Assembly: GCA_022821645.1 (NCBI GenBank)
Contig: JAJEDE010000013.1
Span: 1 to 64,000 of the forward strand
Origin: Chloroflexota bacterium
GTDB lineage: Bacteria; Chloroflexota; UBA11872
Length of the DNA stretch: 64,000 nt
Reading direction: 5' to 3'
The notes under the pieces are model-generated. The model was not told where the DNA came from. It saw only the letters and a list, made by a program, of their open reading frames with translations, and did not search any database. Position numbers and translations under genes: made by a program. Below, in pieces: positions 35,626 to 44,559 of the stretch (positions within the stretch are counted from its first letter, which is position 1; each line of letters begins with the position of its first letter).

Positions 35626-36997
35626 TCCGCCGGTCACCGACGCCGAGATCGCCGCCGGCCACGCCGCCGTCGGCTACGTCAACGGCCTGATCCAGGGCGC
35701 CGCCGGCCCGACCACCCAGCGCACGCCGGAGCAATCCATTCAGGCCGGCGAACGCCGCCTGGCCCGCTTCCGCCGTTTCCTCGACAGCCTCGGCAACCCG
35801 CAGGACGGTCTCCGCTGCGTCCACGTCGGCGGCACGTCCGGCAAAGGCTCCGTCGCCGCCAAGCTGGCGGCCGGCCTGTCCGCCTCCGGCCTCCGCACCG
35901 GCCTGCACTGCACCCCCTACCTGCAGACCGCCCTGGAAAAGTTCGTCTGCGACGGCCAACTGGCCCGGCCCTCGGAGCTGGTCGACCTGGTCGACTGGAT
36001 CCGCCCGTATGTCGACCGATTCGCCGCCACCGATCCCGACGGCCAGCCCACCTACGGCATGGTCTGGGTGGCGCTCACGTTGGAGTACTTCGCCCGCGCC
36101 CGGGTCGACATCGCCGTCATGGAAGTCGGCGCCGGCGGTCGCTTTGATCTGTCCAACGTGGTCCAGCCCGACCTGGCCATCATTACCAGCGTGGGGCGCG
36201 ACCACCTCAAGAGCCTCGGCGGCACGCTCGAATCCGTGGCCTGGCACAAGGCCGGCATCTTCAAGCCCGGTGCAATCGCGATGTGCGGCCCGCTCCCACC
36301 CGAGGCCCAGCCACCCGTGCGCCAAGCCGCCGTCGCCATCGGCCAGCCGCTGGTGGAGGTTCCGCTGGACGGCGCCGACTTCCGTTCGCGCAACACCCGC
36401 CTCGCCGAGGCCGCCCTTGAAGTGCTGGGCGCTTCGGGCTCAACGCTCTCGCCCGAGGTCAGGCAGGCGGTTGCCCGGGGCCGCCTCGCCGGCCGCTTCG
36501 AACGCATGCCCGGCCGACCCGCCGTGTACCTGGACGGCGCCCACAACGGTGACAAGGCCCGTGCCCTCGGCCAGGTGATGGCTGGCGCCGGCCTGCCCCG
36601 CCCCCGTGTCGGCCTTATCGGCATGGTCGGCTACCGTGCCGCCTCGGAGGTCCTGCCGCGGCTGCTACCCCAGCTCGATGTCTGGGTAGCAACCGAGCCG
36701 CAGGTCTACCGCAAGCCCGCCCTGCCCATTGCCCAGCTTGCCGACGCGGGCGTCACGTGCGGTCAGGCGCCCATCGCCCAGGCCTCCGACCCGCACGATG
36801 CCCTGCAGGCCGCGCTGGCACTGGCCGGCAACCACGGCTCGGTCGTCGCCGGCGGTTCGGTCTACCTGGCCGGCAACCTGCGCGCCGCCTGGTACCCCAC
36901 GCAATCCGTCGTGCGCGAACGCACCATGTGGCCGGCGATTGGCGCTGAAGGGCCGCACGGACGCGCCGCGCTGGCCGATACTTACCTACAGACCTGA
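35618..36997 (+). CDS. folC: Bifunctional folylpolyglutamate/dihydrofolate synthase
   Basis: 459 residues from the GTG at 35618 inside the end of the preceding gene; the longer open frame has no similarity. FolC adds L-glutamate to dihydropteroate or folates using ATP. Motifs: P-loop VGGTSGKGSVAAKLA, LHCTPYLQT, Omega-loop region, VMEVGAGGRFDLSNVV, TSVGRDHLKSLGGTLESVAW, HKAGIFKPG and C-terminal YLDGAHNGDKARAL. Length and order are normal. It is probably co-transcribed with the isomerase upstream and the DUF2203 gene 16 nt downstream. Confidence 0.94.
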   Translation: MPDPPVTDAEIAAGHAAVGYVNGLIQGAAGPTTQRTPEQSIQAGERRLARFRRFLDSLGNPQDGLRCVHVGGTSGKGSVAAKLAAGLSASGLRTGLHCTPYLQTALEKFVCDGQLARPSELVDLVDWIRPYVDRFAATDPDGQPTYGMVWVALTLEYFARARVDIAVMEVGAGGRFDLSNVVQPDLAIITSVGRDHLKSLGGTLESVAWHKAGIFKPGAIAMCGPLPPEAQPPVRQAAVAIGQPLVEVPLDGADFRSRNTRLAEAALEVLGASGSTLSPEVRQAVARGRLAGRFERMPGRPAVYLDGAHNGDKARALGQVMAGAGLPRPRVGLIGMVGYRAASEVLPRLLPQLDVWVATEPQVYRKPALPIAQLADAGVTCGQAPIAQASDPHDALQAALALAGNHGSVVAGGSVYLAGNLRAAWYPTQSVVRERTMWPAIGAEGPHGRAALADTYLQT

Positions 36998-37013
36998 GGC
37001 GAGGCCGCGACCC

Positions 37014-37424
37014 ATGGACGAGCACGACGAGGAGGGCCTGACCTACACGCTGGAGGAGGCCACCGAACTCCTGCCCGAGGTTCGTCGCATCGTCGGCAGC
37101 CTGCAGCGCGTCTGGATGGAGGCCGGTTCCGAGCGGCAGGCGTTCGAGGACGCCCAGACCTCCAGCCGTCGCACGCCCGTCGAGGTCAGCCTGGCTCACC
37201 AGGCGCTCGTCGCCGCCCTCTGGGACGTGCAACCGCTGGTCGCCTGGCTCAGGTCGCGCAACATCGTGCTGCGTGACCCCGCCACAGGGCTCATCGACTT
37301 TCCGTCAGAAATCGACGGCGACGAGGTGTTCCTCTGCTGGCGCCTCGGGGAAGACTCGATCGACTACTGGCACGGCCGCGACGAAGGCTTCGACAACCGC
37401 AAACCCCTCCCACCCGACGCGTGA
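37014..37424 (+). CDS. DUF2203 family protein
   Basis: 136 residues from the ATG at 37014 (GAGG upstream). LTYTLEEATELLPEVRRIVG and the end VFLCWRLGEDSIDYWHGRDE, followed by GFDNRKPL, are the recognised DUF2203 blocks. The family is small, soluble and of unknown function. The conserved Trp/His/Asp-rich end suggests a ligand or metal site. Confidence 0.85.
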   Translation: MDEHDEEGLTYTLEEATELLPEVRRIVGSLQRVWMEAGSERQAFEDAQTSSRRTPVEVSLAHQALVAALWDVQPLVAWLRSRNIVLRDPATGLIDFPSEIDGDEVFLCWRLGEDSIDYWHGRDEGFDNRKPLPPDA

Positions 37425-37496
37425 GCGGGCGACGGACAGCAACCGGACAGACCCGGGCCTTGGGCCCATCGATGAGGACGAAGGCTATTGGACGTG

Positions 37497-37697
37497 ATGG
37501 TTGTGGCTGTTCGGCATTCCAACCGGCGAAACGCCCCGGGATTAGCGTTACTCGTGGTGGCCCTGGCCGTCGCGGTGGCCGGCGACTCGCCCGCCTCCGC
37601 CTTCAACCTGGCGCGGGCGCGCAGCCTCGGAATCGAGTTCGCGCCCTGCGAACTGGGTAAGGCCGACGACGACGACGACACCGTCGGCGGCCGATAG
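37497..37697 (+). CDS. Possible small exported/membrane protein
   Basis: 66 residues from an ATG (alternative TTG at 37488). It has a basic N-terminus, one hydrophobic helix (ALLVVALAVAVAG) with an Ala-x-Ala-like site after it, and an acidic tail. No family is recognised and no clear ribosome-binding site is seen, so it could be a chance frame. Confidence 0.35.
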   Translation: MVVAVRHSNRRNAPGLALLVVALAVAVAGDSPASAFNLARARSLGIEFAPCELGKADDDDDTVGGR

Positions 37698-37795
37698 TCG
37701 CCGAGGATTCCGGCGGCCGACTGCGCACTTGTCCCTTCCCGGATCCGAAGCTCCGGGGCTCAGGGCGCCGCGCCTATGGGTGCGGTTAGCGCGGC

Positions 37796-37844
37796 CTAGC
37801 CGCCCGCCACCGACGGCACGATTGACACCTCGTCGCCCGGGCCG
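37796..37844 (-). pseudogene. Fragment of a second ThiS/MoaD gene (C-terminal tail)
   Basis: These 49 bases match 45 of 49 bases of the 3' end of the sulfur-carrier gene (38835-38883). Read on the minus strand they still encode GPGDEVSIVPSVAGG followed by a stop. Similarity ends abruptly on both sides; the stop of the DUF2335 gene lies 4 nt beyond. It is best seen as the remnant of a duplicated carrier gene cut by the arrival of the DUF2335 segment. Confidence 0.75.
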
Positions 37845-37847
37845 CTG

Positions 37848-38384
37848 TCACTTTCGCGGGAGCTGCGGTCCGGAGGGTTTTTCGTCAGGCGCCGTTGAGA
37901 CATCCACGGCTGGGTTAAGCGTCTCCTCAAGGCGCGCTTTCCGCTCTCGACGCCGACTGAAGTGTCCTACGACAAACACTCCGGCAAGCGAGGCGATGGC
38001 AACCATCGCGGTCGCAAAGCCAAACGTGGTTTGCCCGAGCGCCGCGAGCGCTCCGGCGAGTGCAAACGCGCCCAGGGTGACTCCCACCCCTGCGGCTAGT
38101 CCGGCCATTCCGCGCCGAACTTCATAGTTGACCACAGCAGTCTCAGTCGCCTGCCGATGCGCCTGCTGGCTTTCAGCCATTTTCAAAATCCGGTCCGCCG
38201 CCCCTGGCAGGGTGCGTTCGTAGTGAGCCAACGCTTCGGGTGGAGGAATCGGACCCGCGTACAGGGACGCATGCACTGCTTCTACGATCTGAGCCCGCGC
38301 GTCCGGGCGAGGGGGAGGCTTGGCCACTTCGCCCCGCGCATCGGGCGAGTGTTCGTGTTGCCGGGACTCCGCGTCCTCAGTCAC
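37848..38384 (-). CDS. DUF2335 family membrane protein
   Basis: 178 residues from a GTG. The DUF2335 block SLYAGPIPPPEALAHYERTL, then PGAADRILKMAESQQAHRQ, precedes two hydrophobic helices (GLAAGVGVTLGAFALAGALA and TAMVAIASLAGVFVVGHF) and a basic/acidic tail. The function is unknown; members are often found on mobile or phage-like DNA. It follows a small gene after 28 nt, probably in one transcript from the TATAAT at 38755-38750. Confidence 0.83.
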   Translation of the reverse strand: MTEDAESRQHEHSPDARGEVAKPPPRPDARAQIVEAVHASLYAGPIPPPEALAHYERTLPGAADRILKMAESQQAHRQATETAVVNYEVRRGMAGLAAGVGVTLGAFALAGALAALGQTTFGFATAMVAIASLAGVFVVGHFSRRRERKARLEETLNPAVDVSTAPDEKPSGPQLPRK

Positions 38385-38411
38385 GGCGATGCTGCTTCGC
38401 TACTGGAGGAG

Positions 38412-38651
38412 TCAACTCGTCGGTATCTGGTTTTCCGATTCGGTGCCTTCGTAGGCCCTGAGCGCTACCCACATGTCGTCGCCCACCGCCAGCCAGTCGC
38501 TCCATAGGGCAAGAACATCGGCCTGCTCGGGCGAGTTTGCCGTGTTGTATTCGGTTAGCGTGTCGCCGAAATCAAGGATGCTGGCCATGCCCCCCAACGC
38601 CGACGGACGCGCGAATAGAAGGGCGGCACGCATCTTCCCATGCTCGGTCAT
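38412..38651 (-). CDS. Hypothetical protein with duplicated start region
   Basis: 79 residues from the ATG at 38651, which has AAGGAGGG upstream. The frame is also open to an ATG at 38720 (102 residues). The two starts sit in tandem copies of the same short sequence (protein starts MTDSGTM and MTEHGKM, each preceded by a G-run/C-run hairpin). The body (ILDFGDTLTEYNTANSPEQA, LWSDWLAVGDDMWVALRAYE) is acidic and of no family I recognise. Confidence 0.55.
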   Translation of the reverse strand: MTEHGKMRAALLFARPSALGGMASILDFGDTLTEYNTANSPEQADVLALWSDWLAVGDDMWVALRAYEGTESENQIPTS

Positions 38652-38749
38652 AGGGGGACTACCCTCCTTGGCGACCCGTGAGCAGCCGGTCGCGCCACAC
38701 ATCGTCCCCGAGTCGGTCATCGGGGGAAACTCCCCGTGACTCGGACTAA

Positions 38750-38755
38750 ATTATA
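38750..38755 (-). promoter_or_regulatory. Perfect -10 hexamer upstream of the hypothetical/DUF2335 pair
   Basis: TATAAT on the minus strand, ~30 nt before the first ATG (38720). No good -35 lies at 16-19 nt; TTGACT occurs 26 nt upstream. The surrounding bases are AT-rich against a GC-rich background. Confidence 0.5.
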
Positions 38756-38834
38756 GCGGAGGCGCTCTGTCTCCGGTCTTCAGTCAAGCCACGGGGGTTC
38801 CGTAACCGGCCGGTCGGGCTGAGCGGTCTTCGGA

Positions 38835-39107
38835 CTAGCCGCCCGCCACCGACGGCACAATCGACACCTCGTCGCTGGGGCCGACTTCGGTGTCGAATCC
38901 CTCGCGGTAGCGGATGTCCTCGCCGTCCACGTAGATGTTGACAAAGCGCCGCAATTCGCCGTCTTCGTCCAGGATCCGTTCGGAGAATCCGGGGTGGGTG
39001 GCGTTCAGCTTCTCCACCAGGTCGCCGACGTTCGTGGCGTCAATGTCCACGCTGTTCTTGCCGTCCGTCAGGTTGCGGAGCGGGGTTGGAATTCGGACTC
39101 GGGGCAT
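38835..39107 (-). CDS. ThiS/MoaD-family ubiquitin-like sulfur carrier protein
   Basis: 90 residues ending in the obligatory Gly-Gly (SVAGG), which is adenylated and converted to a thiocarboxylate. The beta-grasp pattern is clear (MPRVRIPTPLRNLTDGKNSV, FVNIYVDGEDIRYREGFDTE, DEVSIVPSVAGG). The length and DIRYREG loop are closer to the CysO/MoaD type than to ThiS. It is 20 nt downstream of threonine synthase in the same orientation. This pairing recalls sulfur carriers used in thiocarboxylate-dependent Cys or Met synthesis, but the partner reaction here is inference. Confidence 0.92.
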   Translation of the reverse strand: MPRVRIPTPLRNLTDGKNSVDIDATNVGDLVEKLNATHPGFSERILDEDGELRRFVNIYVDGEDIRYREGFDTEVGPSDEVSIVPSVAGG

Positions 39108-39127
39108 GAGTGCGTCTCCTGCGCGAT

Positions 39128-40375
39128 TTAGGCTGGCGTCAGCACGCCGCGATCGGCCAGCGTCTGCTCGAACGATGTGATGCTCGGTCGGATTTCATAG
39201 CGGGCGTCCACTCGGCCGTCGATAGCCTCCTGCGTCTTCAGGCCGTTGCCGGTCACCAGCGCCACCGTCAGGTCGTCCCTGGCGATTACGCCGCGCTCGG
39301 CAAGCTTGGCCAACACCGCAATTGTCACGCCGCCGGCCGTCTCCGCAAAAATGCCTTCCGTCGAGGCCAGCAGCCGCATGGCGTCCACGATCTCGTCGTC
39401 GGTCACGGCTTCGATCACGCCGTCCACTTCCTGCGCCAGCTTCAGGGAGTAGAACCCGTCGGCCGGGTTGCCGATAGCCAGCGACTTCGCCACCGTGTCG
39501 GGCTGGCGAACCGGTCGGTACGTGGTCTGCCCGCGGGCGAACGCCTCGGCCACCGGCGCGCAGCCGTCCGCCTGGGCGCCGTGGATCCGAGTGGACTGGC
39601 TGTCCAGCAGCCCCACCTCCACCAGCTCCTTCATCGCCTTGCCCATCTTCGTGTACAGCGAGCCGGAGGCGATGGGCGCCACGATGTGGTCCGGTGCCAC
39701 CCAGCCCAACTGTTCCACCGACTCGAAGGCTAGCGTCTTGGATCCCTCGGCGTAGTAGGGCCGGATGTTGATGTTGCAGAACGCCCAGTTGTAGAGGTCG
39801 GCGATTTCGCTGCACAGCCGGTTCAGTTCGTCGTAGGTGCCTTCCACCGCCACGATGCCCGCGCCGTAAACCGCGGCCCCTCGAATCTTGCCAACCTCCA
39901 GGTCGGCGGGCATGAAGACGTAGGTCGGCATTCCGTGGCGCGCCCCGGCCGCCGACACGGCCCCGGCCAGGTTGCCGGTGGACGCGCAGGCGAAGGTCTC
40001 GAACCCAAACTCGCGGGCCTTGGTGATTGCCACCGCCACCACCCGGTCCTTGAAGGAGTAAGTGGGGTTTACGGTGTCGTTCTTGATGTGCAGGTTGGTC
40101 AGGCCTAAGCGCTCGCCAAGGTTGTCCGCGCGTTGCAGCGGCGTGAACCCGACCGGCCAGGTCTCGTCCCAACCCCCCTCCACCGGCAGCAACTCGTGGT
40201 AGCGCCAGAGCGTGGGCGGCCGCGCGGCGATGGCATCGCGTGAGATGGTTTCGCGGATGGCCGCGTAGTCGAACTGCGCTTCCAGCGGCCCGAAATCGAA
40301 CTCGCAGATGTGCGTGGCCTGCAGTGGGTAGGCGCGACCGCACTCGCGACAGCGAAGCGTCTGAGTCGTGGACAT
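39128..40375 (-). CDS. thrC: Threonine synthase
   Basis: 415 residues, PLP fold type II. The N-terminal zinc-finger-like RCRECGRAYPLQATHIC is typical of class 2 threonine synthases. The PLP lysine is in NPTYSFKDRVV; the phosphate-binding loop is CASTGNLAGAVSAAG; TGNGLKTQEAI is at the C-terminal cofactor site. The enzyme converts O-phosphohomoserine to threonine. Because a sulfur carrier gene follows directly, a thiocarboxylate-using Cys-synthase-like role is conceivable, but the sequence fits threonine synthase. A 700-bp gene-free region lies upstream. Confidence 0.93.
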   Translation of the reverse strand: MSTTQTLRCRECGRAYPLQATHICEFDFGPLEAQFDYAAIRETISRDAIAARPPTLWRYHELLPVEGGWDETWPVGFTPLQRADNLGERLGLTNLHIKNDTVNPTYSFKDRVVAVAITKAREFGFETFACASTGNLAGAVSAAGARHGMPTYVFMPADLEVGKIRGAAVYGAGIVAVEGTYDELNRLCSEIADLYNWAFCNINIRPYYAEGSKTLAFESVEQLGWVAPDHIVAPIASGSLYTKMGKAMKELVEVGLLDSQSTRIHGAQADGCAPVAEAFARGQTTYRPVRQPDTVAKSLAIGNPADGFYSLKLAQEVDGVIEAVTDDEIVDAMRLLASTEGIFAETAGGVTIAVLAKLAERGVIARDDLTVALVTGNGLKTQEAIDGRVDARYEIRPSITSFEQTLADRGVLTPA

Positions 40376-41081
40376 GCGGATGATCCTTGGCAGAGGCGCC
40401 GACGAAGATGTCAGCGGATGGCGAAAACCCGAATCGCCGGGTAACCCGGCTCGCCCGCGTCACGCACGGGCACGGCCATCGCCATCGGCCGCCGAACAGC
40501 TTGGGAGAGGTTGCCTCTCACTTCGTCGCAAACCCCTTGGCGCTCCGCGCCCCGCCCGGGGCGCTGCCTCGCGCCGGTGACCCTCGCATCTCGCAGCTTC
40601 CGCTACCGGAATTGGCACCCTCTCGAGCGTTCGCCCGAAGGTTGCCCGGCTTCGTTGGGCCGACTCCCTCCACCAATCTTGATACGAGGTGTGTCACGTC
40701 AAACTTGGTGTCCGCCCAGCCTAGCACCCGAATCGCCGGCCATGCGGACGGGATTGGGACCGCGAAGCCGGATGATCGCCTGGGACAGCCCTCCCAGGCG
40801 TGCTACGATGGGCGACTGCCTGAAAAGGCATCCGCGCAGTTCGGCGGCGCTTGATTCATCAGCCGCCCCGGTGGCGCACCGGCCTTTACCAGCCGGTCGC
40901 GGGCGCGACGGCACCTTAACAGGGGAAGAGTGAGTGCGAGTACTCGCGTCATTCCAATGTGTCTGGCGCGACAGTAATCCACGTGATTCGAGGATGACTC
41001 GGTGGCTCAGGGCTCCGGTACACCCGGCGCCCTGAAGTAATTGCGATCTGTATCACGCCCGCCAGGGCGTGTGTTGAGATT
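40376..41081. other. Gene-free region between thrC and 16S rRNA with several perfect hairpins
   Basis: No credible coding frame. Perfect inverted repeats: GCCGGG-TAA-CCCGGC (40436-40450) and GAGAGG-TTG-CCTCTC (40505-40519), both in the thrC leader side; GCGCCCCG/CGGGGCGC (40547-40564); a 9-bp stem CGCCTGGGA/TCCCAGGCG (40777-40800); and CACGCCC/GGGCGTG (41057-41074) just before the 16S. An extended -10 candidate TGCTACGAT follows the 40777 stem, with TGGGAC 17 nt upstream, possibly the rRNA promoter. I could not match a known riboswitch. Confidence 0.5.
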
Positions 41082-42603
<1,522 letters not shown>

Positions 42604-42971
42604 TAGGGATGACACCTCCCGGCCTCGGCCGAGAGGTCACCCAGGTTGAGCGATCACGCGGATCGCCGTTCACCAACGGCAGCCGCGCCAGACCCAAACC
42701 CATCGAGTCGACCGGAATGGCCCGACCTCGCACTCACTCTTGCCCTGCTAAGGAGCCCCCACCCCAACTCGGTCATGTCTGTCTCTCTAGGCTTGCCCCT
42801 TGTGGATGCCCGCGCCGCCCCTTAATCCCTCTCCTGGGAGACCTTTGCAAAACGCCCCGCGCCCTCGAGAGAGGGGCGGCTTCTGCTCCCTCTCCCCGGG
42901 GAGAGGGTTGGGGTGAGGGGTCTTCCGGGCAACCAACCCCCAGACGACCCGCGCTGTGTGACCATGGGCAT
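42604..42971. other. Gene-free region between 16S rRNA and rnpB
   Basis: No coding frame is credible. It holds an imperfect stem (ACCTCCCGGCC with GGCCGAGAGGT, 42616-42643) that may take part in 16S 3' processing or termination. It also holds a G/C-run repeat (42888-42907) and a TTTGCAAAA stretch at 42844. Confidence 0.6.
42888..42907. repeat. 20-nt perfect palindrome of the C-run/G-run intergenic type
   Basis: CCCTCTCCCC followed directly by GGGGAGAGGG, then TTGGGGTGAGGGG. Short elements of this type are scattered between genes in many GC-rich bacteria. No second full copy was seen in the window. Confidence 0.6.
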
Positions 42972-43297
42972 GAGCGTCGGGCCGGTCAGGCGGCCGCTCC
43001 GGCTCACGCCGGAGAGGAAAGTCCGCACTTCACAGAGCGCGGTAGCGGGTAACACCCGTCGCCCGAATCGGTTCGCGCCGGCAAGGGCCGGAACAGGGGC
43101 ACAGTGACGATGCCCGCGCCCCCACCTCGGAGGCGCGGGAGTGAAACGGCTAACCTCTACCGGAAGCAAGGCCAAGTCGGGACGCCACCAGGCTGCTCGC
43201 CCAGTCCCAGGTAGGCTGCACGAGGCTGGCGGCAACGCCGGTCCCAGATAGATGGCCGCCCACGACAGAATGCGGCTTATCGACCGGTCCGACGCTC
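42972..43297 (+). ncRNA. rnpB: RNase P RNA, bacterial type A
   Basis: About 326 nt. The 5' end GAGCGTCGGGCCGGTC pairs with the 3' end GACCGGTCCGACGCTC as a 16-bp P1 helix with one G-U. The catalytic core is present: GAGGAAAGTCCG (43013) and the partner strand ACAGAATGCGGCTTAT (43265), which together form P4. The RNA removes 5' leaders from tRNA precursors; a tRNA-fMet gene lies 122 nt downstream. Confidence 0.95.
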
Positions 43298-43419
43298 ACC
43301 GCTCATCGGGATCGCTCTGAACCCGTTTCCCCGGCGTCTTCTCGGTTCAGAACGCCTGCCAGGTCCCCAGCTGCCCACAGGTCATGCCACCCGACCCCCG
43401 CTGGTTCGCTACAATAGCG

Positions 43420-43494
<75 letters not shown>

Positions 43495-43573
43495 CGATTG
43501 CTTGTTGGGCGGAACTCCCTCGTGTGCGCGCTTGCTGGGTGCGGCACAGACGCAAGTCAAGGAGCCTGCCGCC

Positions 43574-43801
43574 ATGACCAACCGCCACCAACGGGGCATC
43601 GGTTCGCGGCCAGCGGGCGACAGATCCGGCGACGAAACTGAACACCTCGCCGAGCCAATCCATCAAGACTCCGAGCAAAACACGAACTCTCACGTCGTGC
43701 GGACAGCCATTCAGGACGGTCTGTCAAGCGGCCTAAGCGACAAGACGCTGAGAGACATCTGGGCGGAAGCGGAACGGCGCTACCTGGCGAGAAATGGCTG
43801 A
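43574..43801 (+). CDS. Small hydrophilic protein, possibly ParD-like
   Basis: 75 residues from an ATG with AAGGAG ten bases upstream. The first half is charged and disordered. The end VVRTAIQDGLSSGLSDKTLR, then DIWAEAERRYLARNG, resembles the C-terminal part of some antitoxins (A-I-x-x-G-L-x-S-G). It ends 65 nt before hicA, but a partner toxin of its own is not apparent. Confidence 0.5.
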   Translation: MTNRHQRGIGSRPAGDRSGDETEHLAEPIHQDSEQNTNSHVVRTAIQDGLSSGLSDKTLRDIWAEAERRYLARNG

Positions 43802-43848
43802 CTGCGGCCCTTCCGCCTGCGCGCGAGCCCATCGATACCGCACCGATA

Positions 43849-43865
43849 GTGTGTATAATACACAC
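43849..43865 (+). promoter_or_regulatory. hicAB promoter/operator: palindrome centred on TATAAT
   Basis: GTGTGTATAATACACAC is a perfect 17-nt palindrome that contains a consensus -10 (TATAAT, 43854-43859). The hicA GTG at 43867 lies 7 bases after the hexamer, where transcription should begin, so the mRNA may be leaderless. A palindrome over the -10 fits HicB autorepression. Confidence 0.65.
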
Positions 43866-43866
43866 A

Positions 43867-44061
43867 GTGGATAGTCGGGAGGTCCTGCGCCGCCTCCGTC
43901 GCGAGGGCTGGGTTCTCAGAAACGTGAGCGGTAGTCATCACCAGTTCACGCATCCCGACAGGCTTGGGCGTGTCACGGTCAAACACCCATTACGGGATAT
44001 ACCGATCGGCACGCTACGAAGCATCTATCGTCAGGCTGGATGGAATTGGAGGGAACGCTAA
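43867..44061 (+). CDS. hicA: HicA toxin (mRNA interferase)
   Basis: 64 residues from the GTG at 43867. The dsRBD-like HicA fold shows SREVLRRLRREGWVLRNVSG and the catalytic-His segment GSHHQFTHPD, then VTVKHPLRDIPIGTLRSIYR. HicA cleaves mRNA until neutralised by HicB. The stop TAA overlaps the hicB start (TAATG). Confidence 0.95.
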   Translation: MDSREVLRRLRREGWVLRNVSGSHHQFTHPDRLGRVTVKHPLRDIPIGTLRSIYRQAGWNWRER

Positions 44062-44468
44062 TGCAGTTTCCAATCGTGATTCATAAAGACGAGACAAGCA
44101 GCTACGGAGTGACGGTTCCCGATCTACCCGGGTGCTTCTCTGGCGGTGAATCGTACGAGGAGGCGATAACGTCGGCCCACGAAGCTGTTGCTTGTCATAT
44201 TGAAGGCTTGCTTATGGATGGCGAGTCTATCCCGGAACGTAAGCCGCTTGATCTACATCAAGGCAATCAGGACTACGAGAACGGAGTCTGGGCGCTGATT
44301 GATGTCGATATTTCCAGACTCTCCAGTAAGACCGTGCGCGTCAATATCACAATGCCTTCACGCGTGCTGTCCATCATTGATGAAGCGGCGGCTCGGGAAA
44401 GAGAAACCCGGTCGGGGTTACTTACTCGCGCCGCTCTTCAATTCGTGGACAGACAAACAACTGCATAG
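44061..44468 (+). CDS. hicB: HicB antitoxin
   Basis: 135 residues. The partial RNase H-like fold begins MQFPIVIHKDETSSYGVTVP and has DLPGCFSGGESYEEAITSAH. The C-terminal VRVNITMPSRVLSIIDEAAA, then a GLLTRAALQFV helix, is a ribbon-helix-helix DNA-binding part likely to bind the palindrome upstream of hicA. The pair is slightly AT-richer than the flanks. Confidence 0.95.
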   Translation: MQFPIVIHKDETSSYGVTVPDLPGCFSGGESYEEAITSAHEAVACHIEGLLMDGESIPERKPLDLHQGNQDYENGVWALIDVDISRLSSKTVRVNITMPSRVLSIIDEAAARERETRSGLLTRAALQFVDRQTTA

Positions 44469-44559
44469 GCGTCCGTGATTTAGTCTTGTTGTCTACAGGG
44501 TCAATCCAAAAGCGTCGAGATACACGCGCGGCGAATCACATTTGGTTGCGTGCGAGCTG

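Noticed and set aside
39195..40463. Gly/Arg-rich 422-codon minus frame overlapping thrC
   Set aside because: Out-of-frame reading of thrC on the same strand; the thrC frame holds all PLP motifs.
40376..40560. Known riboswitch (SAM, TPP, T-box) in the thrC leader
   Set aside because: Stems are present, but none of the conserved core sequences of these classes could be recognised.
42604..42971. 23S/5S rRNA or spacer tRNA after the 16S
   Set aside because: No conserved 23S, 5S or tRNA sequence is present before rnpB.
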